NCBI GenBank assembly: GCA_003290165.1
Contig: QNQO01000534.1
Span: 124,001-188,000, forward strand
Direction: 5' to 3'
From: Berberis thunbergii
Lineage: Eukaryota; Streptophyta; Magnoliopsida; Ranunculales; Berberidaceae
Length of the DNA: 64,000 nt
Shown: one piece after another, positions 24,295-34,925 of the stretch
How the letters are laid out: each line of letters starts with the position of its first letter
How positions within the stretch are numbered: position 1 is the stretch's first letter
Position numbers and translations under genes: made by a program
Notes under the pieces: generated by a model
Database searches by the model: none
What the model was told of the DNA's origin: nothing
Seen by the model: only the letters and a program-made list of their open reading frames with translations

Positions 24295-27200
24295 TCAGGT
24301 TAAACAATTTTTGGATTTAACTTGAGCTAGCACATTGATAAAAGCAGAAAGACATTTCAACCAAAACAGAAAGCAGAGAGAAGCATACAAATTAAAAGCA
24401 AACAGAAAAATATTATATGTATGATGAAGTAATGGACTAGTGAGTGTAAATAACAAATACGAAAGAAAGAGGGTTTTGAGCTTATTACTTATATAACTCC
24501 GAGAAGGTACAAGAATATTGGAGGGCTCCTGTAAATCCCACGGTTTGCTCGTGACACCGACATGTGGAACATGAGCAATCTTGAACCAGTCGTCTCCCTT
24601 GTCCTCCTCACATCTTCTCTCTAGCTCTTCATTGCATCCGAAAATCCTCAAACTTGTCAAAGCAGTGAGGTTTCGCAGCCCTTCTGGCAACACTTTTCGG
24701 TTCCAGCAGCCATGAATCCACAGCTTTTCAAGGGACGTGAGAGTGCCTATCCCCTCGGGCAAGTCCACCTCATTCTCTTCTTCTTTTGAGAAGCAACCCA
24801 CAATTTGTAGATGCCTGATCATCGTAGGATGTTGTTTCAACCACTCTGGAAAACCTTCTCTCATCTTGGGCACCCCATACAATACAAGAGCTTCAAGAAC
24901 AACGAGGTCCTCAAAATCATCCGTCGAGAATTCCAGCTCTGGACAACCCTCGATATCCAATCTTTTCAAACAAGTCTTATTCAATTTGGGCAAACGTTTC
25001 AAACTAGGACAATTCTCAATGTAAAACTCTATCAATGATGAGGGGTTTCTCTCTCCCAATGAAACCAACTCCCCACAATTCTGAATACATAGAGTCTTCA
25101 ATGTAGTCAGACTTTGTAGTTCTGCGGGCAGAGCTATAAGCTTTTCACATCTACAGATCGCCAACCAAACCAGAGAGGTAAGGTTTTGTAACGCCCCTTC
25201 TGGAAAACTAACCAAATCATTAGGGCCTTCAATTTGTAGTTCAGAAAGGCAAGGGAGGTCTACATTTCCCAACACCGTTTCATTCAGTGAAGACATGTAT
25301 AAACTTTGGAGGGAGGATGACAATGGTACTGGTCCTTTCAGTTTAGGGCATTCTAGAAGAGACAAAGCTTTAAGGCAAGGGAGCAGTAGTTTTTGTGTTG
25401 TAGCGGCTTGAACAGACGATGACCAACCCTCCAAATTAGGCATCCCACACAAACTGAGTTGTTCAAGTGATGGGAATCCCTTCACTCCGCTCTCACCATA
25501 AACCTCATCGTCAATGAACCTCACAGAATCCATGAAATACACCGTCAGCACTTTAAGAAGAGGTAGTCTCCCCAAAGGTGGAAGACGTACACACTTTCTA
25601 CATCCCCAAAGTGTGATTTCAACTAAATTTGGGACTGCCGAAACTGTTAACCAACTTGGGAAAGTTACTCCTTGGTACCATTGAACCATAAACCTTTTTA
25701 AATTTGAGTGGGGTTGAAGGCCTTCTATCACCTCTGTTACATTCTCTTGCACTTCGTCTGGACCGTCGTGTGACCACGATAACTCCAATGAGTGCAGGTT
25801 CTTCTTGCTCTTCAAACTGGCTTCTTCGCTCTCCACTGAGTTCTTCACATTTTCAAGCTTTTTTATTTCCAGTTTTCCTCCAAGGTGGTTCAGTTCTTGC
25901 AACTCCTTGATACTGCACCCATTCTCCGACCCCACAATAAACAAACTCAATGTATGGAGGAAAACTAATTTCCCTATATCATTTGGTGTGCTCTTCAACC
26001 TCCCACATACCGCGATTTCTAGGTGTCTAAGGTTGATCATTTGGCTTGTATCTTTCGGCAAGGACTCAAGGCTCTGACACCAACTCACATTCATTGTTTG
26101 AAGATTTTTTAGCCCGCAAATACATTCAGGTAATGATTTGATAGGATTGTGAGAAAGGTCGAGATACCTGAGGTGAATCATTTCACCTATACGTTCAGGT
26201 AATGATTTGATAGGATTGTGAGAAAGGTCGAGATACCTGAGGTGAATCATTTCACCTATACATTCAGGTAATGATTTGATATAATTGGAAGAAAGGTCGA
26301 GATACCTGAGGTGAATCATTTCACCTATACATTCAGGTAATGATTTGATAGAATTGAAAGAAAGGTTGAGATACCTGAGGTGAATCATTTCACCTATACA
26401 TTCAGGTAATGATTTGATATAATTGTGAGAAAGGTTGAGATACCTGAGGTGAATCATTTCACCTATACATTCAGGTAATGATTTGATAGAATTGTAAGAA
26501 AGGTTGAGATACCTGAGGTGAATCATTTCACCTATACATTCAGGTAATGATTTGATATAATTGTGAGAAAGGTTGAGATACCTGAGGTGAATCATTTCAC
26601 CTATACATTCAGGTAATGATTTGATAGAATTGTAAGAAAGGTTGAGATACCTGAGGTGAATCATTTCACCTATACATTCAGGTAATGATTTGATATAATT
26701 GGAAGAAAGGTCGAGATACCTGAGGTGAATCATTTCACCTATACATTCAGGTAATGATTTGATAGAATTGAAAGAAAGGTTGAGATACCTGAGGTGAATC
26801 ATTTCACCTATACATTCTGGTACCACCTGAATTTTACACCCATGCAATTCCAAAACTCGTAATCGCACAAGAGCGAAGAAGACGCTGGCAGATTCTTCCT
26901 TTACAATCAAATTGTACTTTAATGAGATAAGGGAACGTAAGCTTTGTGAGGATGTTTGTGTATACCCAGCATCGAAAGGAGATGTCTGTCGCTGTTGCGC
27001 GAACAGTGATAAATGACGAGTTCCCTCGGTGATATTTCCTGCACTTCCAGCGTCTGCATTGTTGACATCCAGAGCAAGACATTCATTTGTTGCCATATGG
27101 CATGCAAGATCATGCACGAAGTCATGCATCTTACACTTTATCATGTTTCCATCTCCATCTTCCTCTATTTCTTGAAACAGCGACCTCCATAGTAATGCAC

Positions 27201-28563
27201 GAAAGATCTCATCGCCTGCATCTTCCAAGTCAAATTTACCTTTGGGTTGTATGAAACCATTCGCCATCCATTTATGAATCAAATCTTTGATATCGATTCT
27301 GTGGTCCTTTGGAAATATTGAGCAATAGGCAAAGCACTGCTTCAAAGGTGAAGACAAATGGTTGTAGCTTAATTTCAGTACTGATAAGATGTCATTCTCA
27401 TGGTGTTCAGGGAGCTCCCAAATTTCACTATCTCTAATCGCTAACCACACACTTTCCTTATTCTCAAAGCGTAGCAAGCCGCCCAGAGCTTTTGCAGCCA
27501 AGGGTACACCTTTACACTTGGCTGCAATCTGTTTCCCGATCTCCACCAAGGATGGTCTCTCTGCATTCTCTAACCCAAATGCTCGTTGCTTGAATAACAG
27601 CCAGCAATCCTCACTGGAAAGAACTTTTAGCTCATAACGATGGTGTATGCCAGCTATGGATGCTACTGTCTTGATTCGAGTAGTTATAATAATACAACTA
27701 CCTTTTGCTCCACATGCCAATGAGCCCTTCAATGTGTTCCACTTGTCCTGATTGTCATCCCAAACATCATCCAAGACGAGCAAGAATCTCTTGCCACTCA
27801 GCTTCTCTTGAAGGCGCTGTTGTAGATGAGCTAATGCTTCTAGATTGCATGGATTTGGTGAATCAAAATCTATGATTAACTTTATGAGACGTGCGACATC
27901 AAAATCTTCAGATACACAAACCCAAATTCTACTTTCAAAATGCCCTACTACCTGGCTATCTTTGAACACCTCCCGTGCAAGGGTGGTCTTGCCAAGTCCA
28001 CCCATGCCCCATATTGAACAAATGAAAGTGTCTTCCTGGCTGCTCACACTCTGAGATCTTGGGTGGCGGCTACGATGGGGAGGACATAGTAGCTTCACCA
28101 ATTCTGCTCTGTCTTCGTCTCTCCCATATACTATTGGTTCAGTTGGGAGATGGCCAGTTTCTCGATCGGGAGAGATTTCAGGTCTCTTTTTGCTGATTCC
28201 ACGTTGCAGATGAAACCGAACCATGTCTCCAGCAAGTTCATCAAAACTCTCCATGAGCTCTTCGAGGGAATCAGTTACCTTTTCGGGCGCTAGTTGGCAA
28301 TCTCGAAATTCCCACTCCTCCAAAACATCTTCAGCCTTGTAAGCTGCATCCTTTAGCTCCTTGAGCCATTCGTGAATCCCCGTATCAGCGACTTGCTTCT
28401 CCTCTGCATCGTTAAGGACATCTTTGATTGAAGACAGAGTTTTGGAAAGCTTCTTCATCTCTTTCTGGATACCCCGTGATTCACCAAATTTGTTCTTGAT
28501 CAAAGATTTGAGCTTGTCAAACACCAATCCAACGAGCGGAGAGACAACCACTTGATATGCCAT
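24295..28563 (-). CDS. CC-NB-ARC-LRR disease-resistance protein (RGA type)
   Basis: The frame has 1422 codons without introns and starts at the ATG at 28563. The N-terminus is an Rx-type coiled coil (residues 1-120; KAEDVLEEWEF is the EDVID-like motif). The NB-ARC domain shows the P-loop GMGGLGKT (186-193), kinase-2 LVLDDVWD (262-269), RNBS-B IIITTR (291-296), GVPLAAKA (352-359), RNBS-D CFAYCSIFP and the MHD motif (479-481). LRRs follow, including ten near-identical 23-residue units (582-811), then irregular LRRs. All nucleotide-binding motifs are present, so the switch should be functional. Such proteins are cytosolic immune receptors sensing pathogen effectors; the ligand is unknown. The last ~80 residues are hydrophobic and atypical, and may be intron read-through after a GT at about 24507. 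The nearest neighbours are repeats, not other NLRs. Confidence 0.92.
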   Translation of the reverse strand: MAYQVVVSPLVGLVFDKLKSLIKNKFGESRGIQKEMKKLSKTLSSIKDVLNDAEEKQVADTGIHEWLKELKDAAYKAEDVLEEWEFRDCQLAPEKVTDSLEELMESFDELAGDMVRFHLQRGISKKRPEISPDRETGHLPTEPIVYGRDEDRAELVKLLCPPHRSRHPRSQSVSSQEDTFICSIWGMGGLGKTTLAREVFKDSQVVGHFESRIWVCVSEDFDVARLIKLIIDFDSPNPCNLEALAHLQQRLQEKLSGKRFLLVLDDVWDDNQDKWNTLKGSLACGAKGSCIIITTRIKTVASIAGIHHRYELKVLSSEDCWLLFKQRAFGLENAERPSLVEIGKQIAAKCKGVPLAAKALGGLLRFENKESVWLAIRDSEIWELPEHHENDILSVLKLSYNHLSSPLKQCFAYCSIFPKDHRIDIKDLIHKWMANGFIQPKGKFDLEDAGDEIFRALLWRSLFQEIEEDGDGNMIKCKMHDFVHDLACHMATNECLALDVNNADAGSAGNITEGTRHLSLFAQQRQTSPFDAGYTQTSSQSLRSLISLKYNLIVKEESASVFFALVRLRVLELHGCKIQVVPECIGEMIHLRYLNLSFNSIKSLPECIGEMIHLRYLDLSSNYIKSLPECIGEMIHLRYLNLSYNSIKSLPECIGEMIHLRYLNLSHNYIKSLPECIGEMIHLRYLNLSYNSIKSLPECIGEMIHLRYLNLSHNYIKSLPECIGEMIHLRYLNLSFNSIKSLPECIGEMIHLRYLDLSSNYIKSLPECIGEMIHLRYLDLSHNPIKSLPERIGEMIHLRYLDLSHNPIKSLPECICGLKNLQTMNVSWCQSLESLPKDTSQMINLRHLEIAVCGRLKSTPNDIGKLVFLHTLSLFIVGSENGCSIKELQELNHLGGKLEIKKLENVKNSVESEEASLKSKKNLHSLELSWSHDGPDEVQENVTEVIEGLQPHSNLKRFMVQWYQGVTFPSWLTVSAVPNLVEITLWGCRKCVRLPPLGRLPLLKVLTVYFMDSVRFIDDEVYGESGVKGFPSLEQLSLCGMPNLEGWSSSVQAATTQKLLLPCLKALSLLECPKLKGPVPLSSSLQSLYMSSLNETVLGNVDLPCLSELQIEGPNDLVSFPEGALQNLTSLVWLAICRCEKLIALPAELQSLTTLKTLCIQNCGELVSLGERNPSSLIEFYIENCPSLKRLPKLNKTCLKRLDIEGCPELEFSTDDFEDLVVLEALVLYGVPKMREGFPEWLKQHPTMIRHLQIVGCFSKEEENEVDLPEGIGTLTSLEKLWIHGCWNRKVLPEGLRNLTALTSLRIFGCNEELERRCEEDKGDDWFKIAHVPHVGVTSKPWDLQEPSNILVPSRSYISNKLKTLFLSYLLFTLTSPLLHHTYNIFLFAFNLYASLCFLFWLKCLSAFINVLAQVKSKNCLT
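26129..26818 (-). repeat. Ten tandem 69-bp LRR units inside the NLR gene
   Basis: Ten head-to-tail 69-bp units begin at 26129, 26198, 26267, 26336, 26405, 26474, 26543, 26612, 26681 and 26750. Each encodes one LRR of the form IGEMIHLRYLxLSxNxIKSLPE. Almost all variation is at LRR face positions (F, S, Y or H before N; S, Y or P after N). In protein order units 1-8 form four NSIKS/NYIKS pairs, with units 1-2 like 7-8 and 3-4 like 5-6. Units 9-10 are both HNPIKS. This is a higher-order 138-bp repeat produced by recent unequal exchange. Confidence 0.95.
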
Positions 28564-29359
28564 CTAGCTCCTTTTGCAGAAAGTAATAAGTAGGATTGAT
28601 AAGAGAAGGATCTCTCTGTGGTTTTCTTGTTTGCTAGAAGAAAGAAAATAAGGATACTTGATCAACTATTAGATTTCAATCTCCACAGGTAATTAGTATT
28701 GGAATGGTTGTTGCCTGCTAGAGAAATAATTGAGCGAATAGAAACTATCAGACAACATGAATATTGCTTTTCCTTTTCCATTGCTTTTCCTTGTGCTTTC
28801 GCTTTTAATTTTCCTTGCATTATTTCTGGTGGTCCCGTTTTGTAAGACTTTTGGTCTCTGATAGCAAAATATAAAGTAAGAATACCTCTTTTGATTGCAC
28901 ATCTATTGACATTTTCGATAATGAGATGTTTAACATTGGATGCTCCTTGAGGTTAGCCTTGCTCAATTAACAGTTAGGTTTGCTACATTATCTTCGTTTG
29001 TTTGATTGACTATCAAATGGTTGATATTCACGTTATAGAAAGTAACAAAACTTCATGCAATCTGAATTTCAACTTGTACCACATGGACTCAATGCCAGAT
29101 ATGTTTACTTATTTATTATTTATTTATTCGGTATAAATAAATCAATGTTGCGCACCATCAATTTTTTTTTCATTCTCATATCTTTATCTTCATTGAAGAA
29201 TCATTTTTTTTTCTATTTTTCTTTTCTTGAACTTTTTTTTTTTCATAGAGGATTTATGAAATATCTCATATTTTGCTCTTCATGCCCTTTTGACACCAAG
29301 TACATCCATCCATACATATTTTCAGAAAAGTTGGATAAAGGTTAATGGGTTAACAAATA
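28564..29359. other. Upstream flank of the NLR gene
   Basis: AT-rich sequence with T-runs at 29160-29250. It should contain the NLR promoter and 5' UTR (transcription leftward), but no box could be assigned with confidence. No other gene was seen. Confidence 0.3.
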
Positions 29360-30607
29360 AAAGTTAATCTAAGGCTCAAAAAGCTACAAAAAAAGTTAAT
29401 GTTATAGATAAGTTAAAAGGCTAGTTAATGGTCTAAAGAAAAAAATGCCTAGATCATTTCCTAAGTTCGGGTCAATATTATGACATCTCAATTGAATAAG
29501 CCAAAAAATGCTAGTGTAATAATTCAATTTTGATGTCATTCCCAAAGCAATTGATCAAAAGAATGAAAATAATGAGATCATCAACGAGATAATGTAGACT
29601 CAAGAAAAATCAGAGTTTATGTATAACCCTCAGAAAAATATAAAGGCTCAAAACTTTCAGGGTTAAGTCTCCACTATTATGCTAAGGTTTTCTAGTGCAT
29701 ATTTCACTCGTCAACTTCAAGTTATGCTAATATGGCTCATGGTGCAAAGATAATCGAGTTGAAAAATCTTATGAACTAGTTCTAACTTAAGGATCTTAAT
29801 AAACTTTCAGTCTTTATCAATATACCAATATGTCAAGTTGGTTTGCATTTTCCTGAGCATAAAACATTTAAAATCCATTTTCACAAAAGACCAAATTGTC
29901 TTGACAAAAAAGTTTTTTTTTAAAAAAAAATAAGAAAAGAAAACACTACGAAAAAATGAAAATTTCACCGACTCATGAACCTACCCCCAAACCTAATCCA
30001 AACATTGTCCTCAATGTTTAATAAAATAATTTTGACAAATGAATGAAGTAAGTACATGAGAGGAGGTTAGAACAGTATTACCGCGATGAAGATTTTACCA
30101 ATTTTCAAAAAGTCATCCATCAATGAGGCTCACCAATATAAGAATCATGGAGTTTTCATTATAAATCATTAAAATGCAGACTCGACACTACCAAAGAAAA
30201 CTAAAAAAAAAAGCAAGTTGTAAGTCAAAATTGTTACGGAGCTAACGAGTATGAGTGAAACACAACTAAATAAGGTACTCGAAAATCAATCCAGACTAAC
30301 AGCAGAGACACACAACTAAAGCTAGGCTGCCTCCTAGGAGCGCTTGGTTTAACGTCATCAGCCCGACAAATATTCTTCCTAAAAAATGGTGTATCGAAAA
30401 GTGTAGAGGAAGAATATGACAAACACTTAGTCCATGATCGTATATCAACAACCTGAACAGTTGAGGATCAGTCCACCAAAATATAGCAATCACATGGAGC
30501 ACCAAATACACTAGGACATCCCAAAAGTGACCAGTAGTCATACTCGACAGAGGATTTTTGCGTGCTCCAAAAATGGAACATCCTATGTCTGGTTCCAAAT
30601 CAGATGA

Positions 30608-31234
30608 TTAAATAATTTTCACAACAGGATGGTGAAAACTGAAATCCTCACTACAGCACAAGGGATCGGTAAAAGTAGCCTTAGGAAATGAGAATGTGAT
30701 GCAAGTAGATGAGATGATGGATATATCAGGTGGTACAGGCTCATCACATGAATCACATAGAGATATTGGTCTAGACAACTCATCACCTGAAAATGCATAC
30801 CTGAGGGTGTCAGGTAATTGTTTAAGGTCAAGTTCAAATGACTCAACTGATAGGACTAGTTTTGACTCACTGAGTGTGAGAGACTTCACTTTAGACTTCC
30901 ATTTATAACTAAGATCCACAATGGGGACTGAGTCAAGCAAATCATTGACTTCCCTAATGGAATCATCAAAGTCTAAACTAAAATGAGTCAAACAAGCCTC
31001 TAAATGGTCATGTGTATCATGAAAACAGTCAAGGGGAGACTCTAAAGAATGTTCACAGTTTGATTCGATGCATGAGTCACTAGGGAGGCATGAGTCAACA
31101 TGGGAAGGAGATGCCTGCAGTGTCTCAGAATCTACAGGTTCATCAATAAATGAGGCTTTATTAGCATTCGTATGAGAGGAGGATGCAACCTGTGTAAAAT
31201 TGGGTGAGGATATAATAACACTCATGTCAGGCAT
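30608..31234 (-). CDS. Tat/Athila-like ORF, gag-pol linker region
   Basis: 208 codons rich in Ser, Asp and Cys. The stretch SFELDLKQLPDTLRYAFSG resembles the conserved linker (ELKQLP...YAFLG) upstream of RT in Athila/Tat elements, but the RT itself does not follow. It lies 6 bp downstream of the preceding ORF. Function is unknown, and it is likely a relic. Confidence 0.5.
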   Translation of the reverse strand: MPDMSVIISSPNFTQVASSSHTNANKASFIDEPVDSETLQASPSHVDSCLPSDSCIESNCEHSLESPLDCFHDTHDHLEACLTHFSLDFDDSIREVNDLLDSVPIVDLSYKWKSKVKSLTLSESKLVLSVESFELDLKQLPDTLRYAFSGDELSRPISLCDSCDEPVPPDISIISSTCITFSFPKATFTDPLCCSEDFSFHHPVVKII

Positions 31235-31240
31235 TCCTAC

Positions 31241-31741
31241 CTAATTGTCAATCAGTTTTCCACTCCTAAGGGTAGTAGTAGATTGGACATCTTCACTATC
31301 CGGCTCAGATGTGCCACTAATTTCAAATTGACCATTTGGGTTGGAAATAGGTTGGCTAGGGAATTTTTCTGACTCTATCTCAGGAAGTGACTTAGCTATC
31401 TGACTTATAGTCATCTCAAGTTTTCGGATAGCTTGGGAGTTTTGTTGATAAATAGCTGTCAATTTTGTGATATCCTGATAATTTTGCACAAGTATTTCTC
31501 CTGTTCGCTCTATAAAAATGTTCATGATATCCTCTAACTCATTATCAGAAATTAAAGTTGGAGGAGTCTGAGGAGTGTCTAGAGGGCCTTCATGGTACTG
31601 ACCATGAGCCCATGAGAAGTCAGGATCATAAGCTAAACCTGGATTGTAATAATCTAAATATGGATAATAATCAAGTCGTCGCATGTCATAAAATGAATTG
31701 ACTTGCTCGGAAAAATAGGCTGGATAATCCCTTGTGTTCAT
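31241..31741 (-). CDS. gag: Tat/Athila-like gag C-terminal piece
   Basis: From the ATG at 31741, after a lysine-rich (KKQKNKKTKK) AAAAAC-repeat stretch, 166 codons end with TTLRSGKLIDN. The segment IRKLEMTISQIAKSLPE plus LRSGK is the usual C-terminal signature of Athila/Tat Gag. The main capsid domain is missing. An NLELEDIMNIF-like acidic helix precedes the signature. Confidence 0.55.
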   Translation of the reverse strand: MNTRDYPAYFSEQVNSFYDMRRLDYYPYLDYYNPGLAYDPDFSWAHGQYHEGPLDTPQTPPTLISDNELEDIMNIFIERTGEILVQNYQDITKLTAIYQQNSQAIRKLEMTISQIAKSLPEIESEKFPSQPISNPNGQFEISGTSEPDSEDVQSTTTLRSGKLIDN

Positions 31742-32942
31742 TTTTTTTGTTTTTTTGTTTTTTTGTTTTTTTGTTTTTTGTTTTTTGAAAGCACTAACTA
31801 TAAAAATATACATAGGCTCACACGCAATCAACAACCAATAAATGCACAAGAAACATGCCTCCCTAAGCAATCAACGTTTTTTAGATCAATTACCTTTTTA
31901 TCTTTGGGGGACAGTTATTTCTTATGTAATCTTTATTACAGAGCAATGGGTGCTACAAAATGATCCTAAGAGTGTATACTTTACACCACAAAGTTCAAAA
32001 ATCAGTAGGCTAGAGTTTTGTTTCAAAGAAACCGGATTATCGCACAAGAGAAGGAGGTCACAATGGTCCAATTAAGTACTTCCTTGTGTTACCGCTCTGT
32101 AAGCCAATAGATGTGAGAATGATGTGATGTTAAATGTACACTTGAGACTTGTGTTCCTAACCCAAAACTGTTAGTTACACCAATCAATCTTGTGGATCGT
32201 AGCTTACTTATGACTCGGCGTATCGGGTAAATTACCCTTGTGGCAGTGGCTACTCGGAGTTCATTGAATGATTAAACCCATCGTCACTAACTTTGAATTA
32301 CTAAAGTTTAGCATCCACAATTACAGAAATTAAACAACCAATCACATAATTTCAAACAATTACACAAAGCACCCGGTCGCTAATATATTGTGTGTGATAG
32401 AAATACTTACAGTGTGCGTATTCCGTTCTGCACAAAAAGTTAGCACAATTCAAAAAAAATGTCCGACTTATTTTTATCCGTTTCAATCAACACACAAGCA
32501 TATGCAAATAAATTTATTGGTCTTGGTCGTAGAAGTCGGATTTCTAAATCATAAAAAAAAAAATTTATTGGGTAACAATTAAAATTGTTTCCCTATAATT
32601 TTTTTGACTTAGAAAATTTTGGGTTTTTTTTTTAGTGATTAAACAAAATGAAAAATAGTAAAGTTCTAAAAAATTATTACACCACACACTCGTAAAACGA
32701 GGTGAAAATAAAATTAAAACTCTCATCACAAAATAAAAAATAAAAATAAAAATTTGCTTGATGTTTTGTAGGATCGTCCATTTTTCTCGAGAAGCGTGTA
32801 ATCTGCAAAATCAAACACAAAATGAGTGTAAAAAGAAAAAAAATTAAATTAAATTTTTTGTTTTGTTTTTAAATTTTGTTTTTGAATTTTTTTAATAATT
32901 AGTGAAAATAAATCTTAAATTCAATTACACCGCAACCTTCAC

Positions 32943-32962
32943 CGGCAACGGCGCCAAAAACT
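32943..32962 (-). other. Primer-binding site of the Tat-like element
   Basis: The minus strand reads TTTTTGGCGCCGTTGCCGG immediately inside the LTR edge at 32963. TGGCGCCGTTGCCGG is the primer site commonly seen in Tat/Athila-group elements. Confidence 0.65.
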
Positions 32963-34490
32963 TGTTGGGGATTTAACTAACCTAAATAAATAGGTTAATT
33001 CAGCCCACTTGTAATAACCGCAAGTGCATGGTGCCTAACTGGTAGACAACGGCAAGTACGGGTCGATCCCACGAGGAAAGTGGATTAAATTGAATTTTAG
33101 AATTTAATTAAACTAATTTAGAGAAAATGGGGTTACAATGTTTTTAAAACTAAACTAAAACTAAATTAAAAATAAGAAAAATAAAATAAAATAAAAGATA
33201 GATGAGATGGATTTTGTGGGCTTGGACTCACCAATGAGTTAGTAAAATTATTTAAATCTAAATTACTGAATTTAAAAACGAGAAGCTTTAGGGATGAGAA
33301 TCCCTTGCTTACACCGAATATATGATCATTAAAATCCAATTCAACTTATATCATGTTTCTATCAAACATTAACAAATTATTTCAAGCAAATACGCTCTTA
33401 CCAAGTATTAAGTGTTTTTTTAGGGCACACTTAATCAAAGTTGAAGCTTAATATTTTTAGCACATGCTTTGAATATTAATAAAGGGTAATTCTAACTACC
33501 AAACATATCAAGTTTAATTTCTCGAACATGCAAGGTGAAAACAATTTATCAAAAATTCAGAAATAAATTATAATTAACAATTAAGCACACAATTCAGTAA
33601 AATAAATCAAAATAACTTATACAACCCATTTAGTTTGTCACAAACTCGATGTGGTGGTACTTAGCAGATCAGCAGGTGGCCCGAACACGAATCCCGAGAC
33701 AAATGGTCCCAAAACGCTCTGTGGTGGTACAGAGCAGAACCGAGGGTGTGAATAGCCAAAAACTGAATTTGACTCAGTCTCCCGCCTCTACTACAGTGCT
33801 ACTACAGTACCGCCTTCGTCTCCAATGCGACAGCGCCGCTCACGGTGCTGTTCTTCGCTCCTCGCGAGCGTCCTCGTCCTCCAATTATCTCCAGAACCTG
33901 CAAAAGAAGAGAGAGATGCAATAAGAAACCCCCAAACAGAGATAGAGAACAGGAAGGAGACTCCCTGTTTCAGCTTGCGAGTTCTGTCTCGCGAGGTGGT
34001 GGCGGTGGTGCTCGATCTGGTCGTGACGGTGGTCGCGAGAGATGAGGACAGGAAGGAGGCCGAGATGACGAAAGGCCGAGAGAGGGGAGGAAACAGTGTC
34101 TGTGGCGATGCGGAACAGAGTCGCGGTGAGGCTCTATTTCGCGGTGGTTGTGATGGTGGTTCTCGGTCTGTTGTGGTGGTGCTCGTGCGGAGGTGGTGAC
34201 AGAGGTGATGGATGATGTTGGTTGATGGATGATGGACAGGGAGAGGGGCATGGTCGGTGATGGTGAAGATTTGACGTGAAACAGGGTTGTCACGCCCCTG
34301 TTTCACGGTGGTGGCGGTTGTGTTGTCTGGAGGTGGAGGTGGTGATTGTGAGTCACCTTGAGAGGAAGAGGTTTTGATATTTTTCTAATTCTTTTTCTTC
34401 CCTTCTCTTCCTCCATCTTTTCTCACCCTATTATCTTCTAATTATAGAAAAATTATCAAGATGAATAAGGATGAAATGAGGGAATGATTC
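32963..34490 (-). repeat. 5' LTR region of the Tat-like element (outer end uncertain)
   Basis: It begins (plus) TGTTGGGGATTTAAC; on the minus strand the segment tcctcgtgggatcgacccg and tgcacttgcgg are familiar from this LTR class. The 33650-34330 part is GC-rich with tggtggtg-type repeats and long spurious frames. I could not fix the outer edge or a target duplication. Confidence 0.4.
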
Positions 34491-34494
34491 ATCA

Positions 34495-34615
34495 ATGTAT
34501 AATTTGGAGAAGGATTGGGCTTGGCATTAGGTTTGGGTTTAGGTTATGGATTAGGTTATGAATTAGGTTTCGGGTTTAGGTTATGAATTAGGTTTCGGGT
34601 TTAGGTTTGTGACTG
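34495..34615 (+). repeat. Degenerate telomere-like repeat tract
   Basis: About six imperfect copies of gggtttaggttatgaatta are present. The gggttta core matches the plant telomere unit TTTAGGG, but units of 7 bp are not in register, so it is a minisatellite rather than a true interstitial telomere. Confidence 0.55.
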
Positions 34616-34925
34616 CTTTATACCACCGTTGGAATCAACTAATTGTCGTTCCTTAACTTGTCGCCTTAATATGATTTCATCGTTTACGCTCAAATTCCTA
34701 CAAAGACACGAAAACGAAATAATTACTATAAAATATAATAATCGAAACACTAACATGTATAAATTAAGGGATATATTATGTAATAATTATGTGAATATCA
34801 AAGTCACATCACTGTCAAAGGGGAAGAGTGTGATTTGTGACATCAACATTCAAATAAGGAAAGACATTTTCATAGAACTTCACATCCCTCTATACAAAGA
34901 ACTCATTTTTCTCAAGATCAAATAA

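Larger units (their letters stand above)
29360..34490 (-). mobile_element. Tat/Athila-like LTR element without recognisable pol
   Basis: On the minus strand the order is an LTR ending CCCCAACA (plus 32963), then a primer site TGGCGCCGTTGCCGG just inside it, then two gag-like ORFs (31741-31241 and 31234-30608), then non-coding sequence with the cgctcctaggaggcag motif (30330-30350) that is common near the 3' end of such elements. No protease, RT or integrase is visible and the 3' LTR was not found. It is either a non-autonomous (LARD-like) element or heavily deleted. The outer boundaries are approximate. Confidence 0.55.

Noticed and set aside
26129..26818. Regular 69-bp repeats as a CRISPR array
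   Set aside because: There are no spacers; units are contiguous and encode LRRs in frame with the NLR gene.
33649..34306. Overlapping long frames on both strands, up to 171 codons
   Set aside because: They lie in a GC-rich repeat part of an LTR, overlap each other in several frames, and resemble no protein.
34629..34925. 98-codon plus-strand ORF
   Set aside because: AT-rich, Asn/Ile/Lys-biased, no motif or splice context; probably chance.
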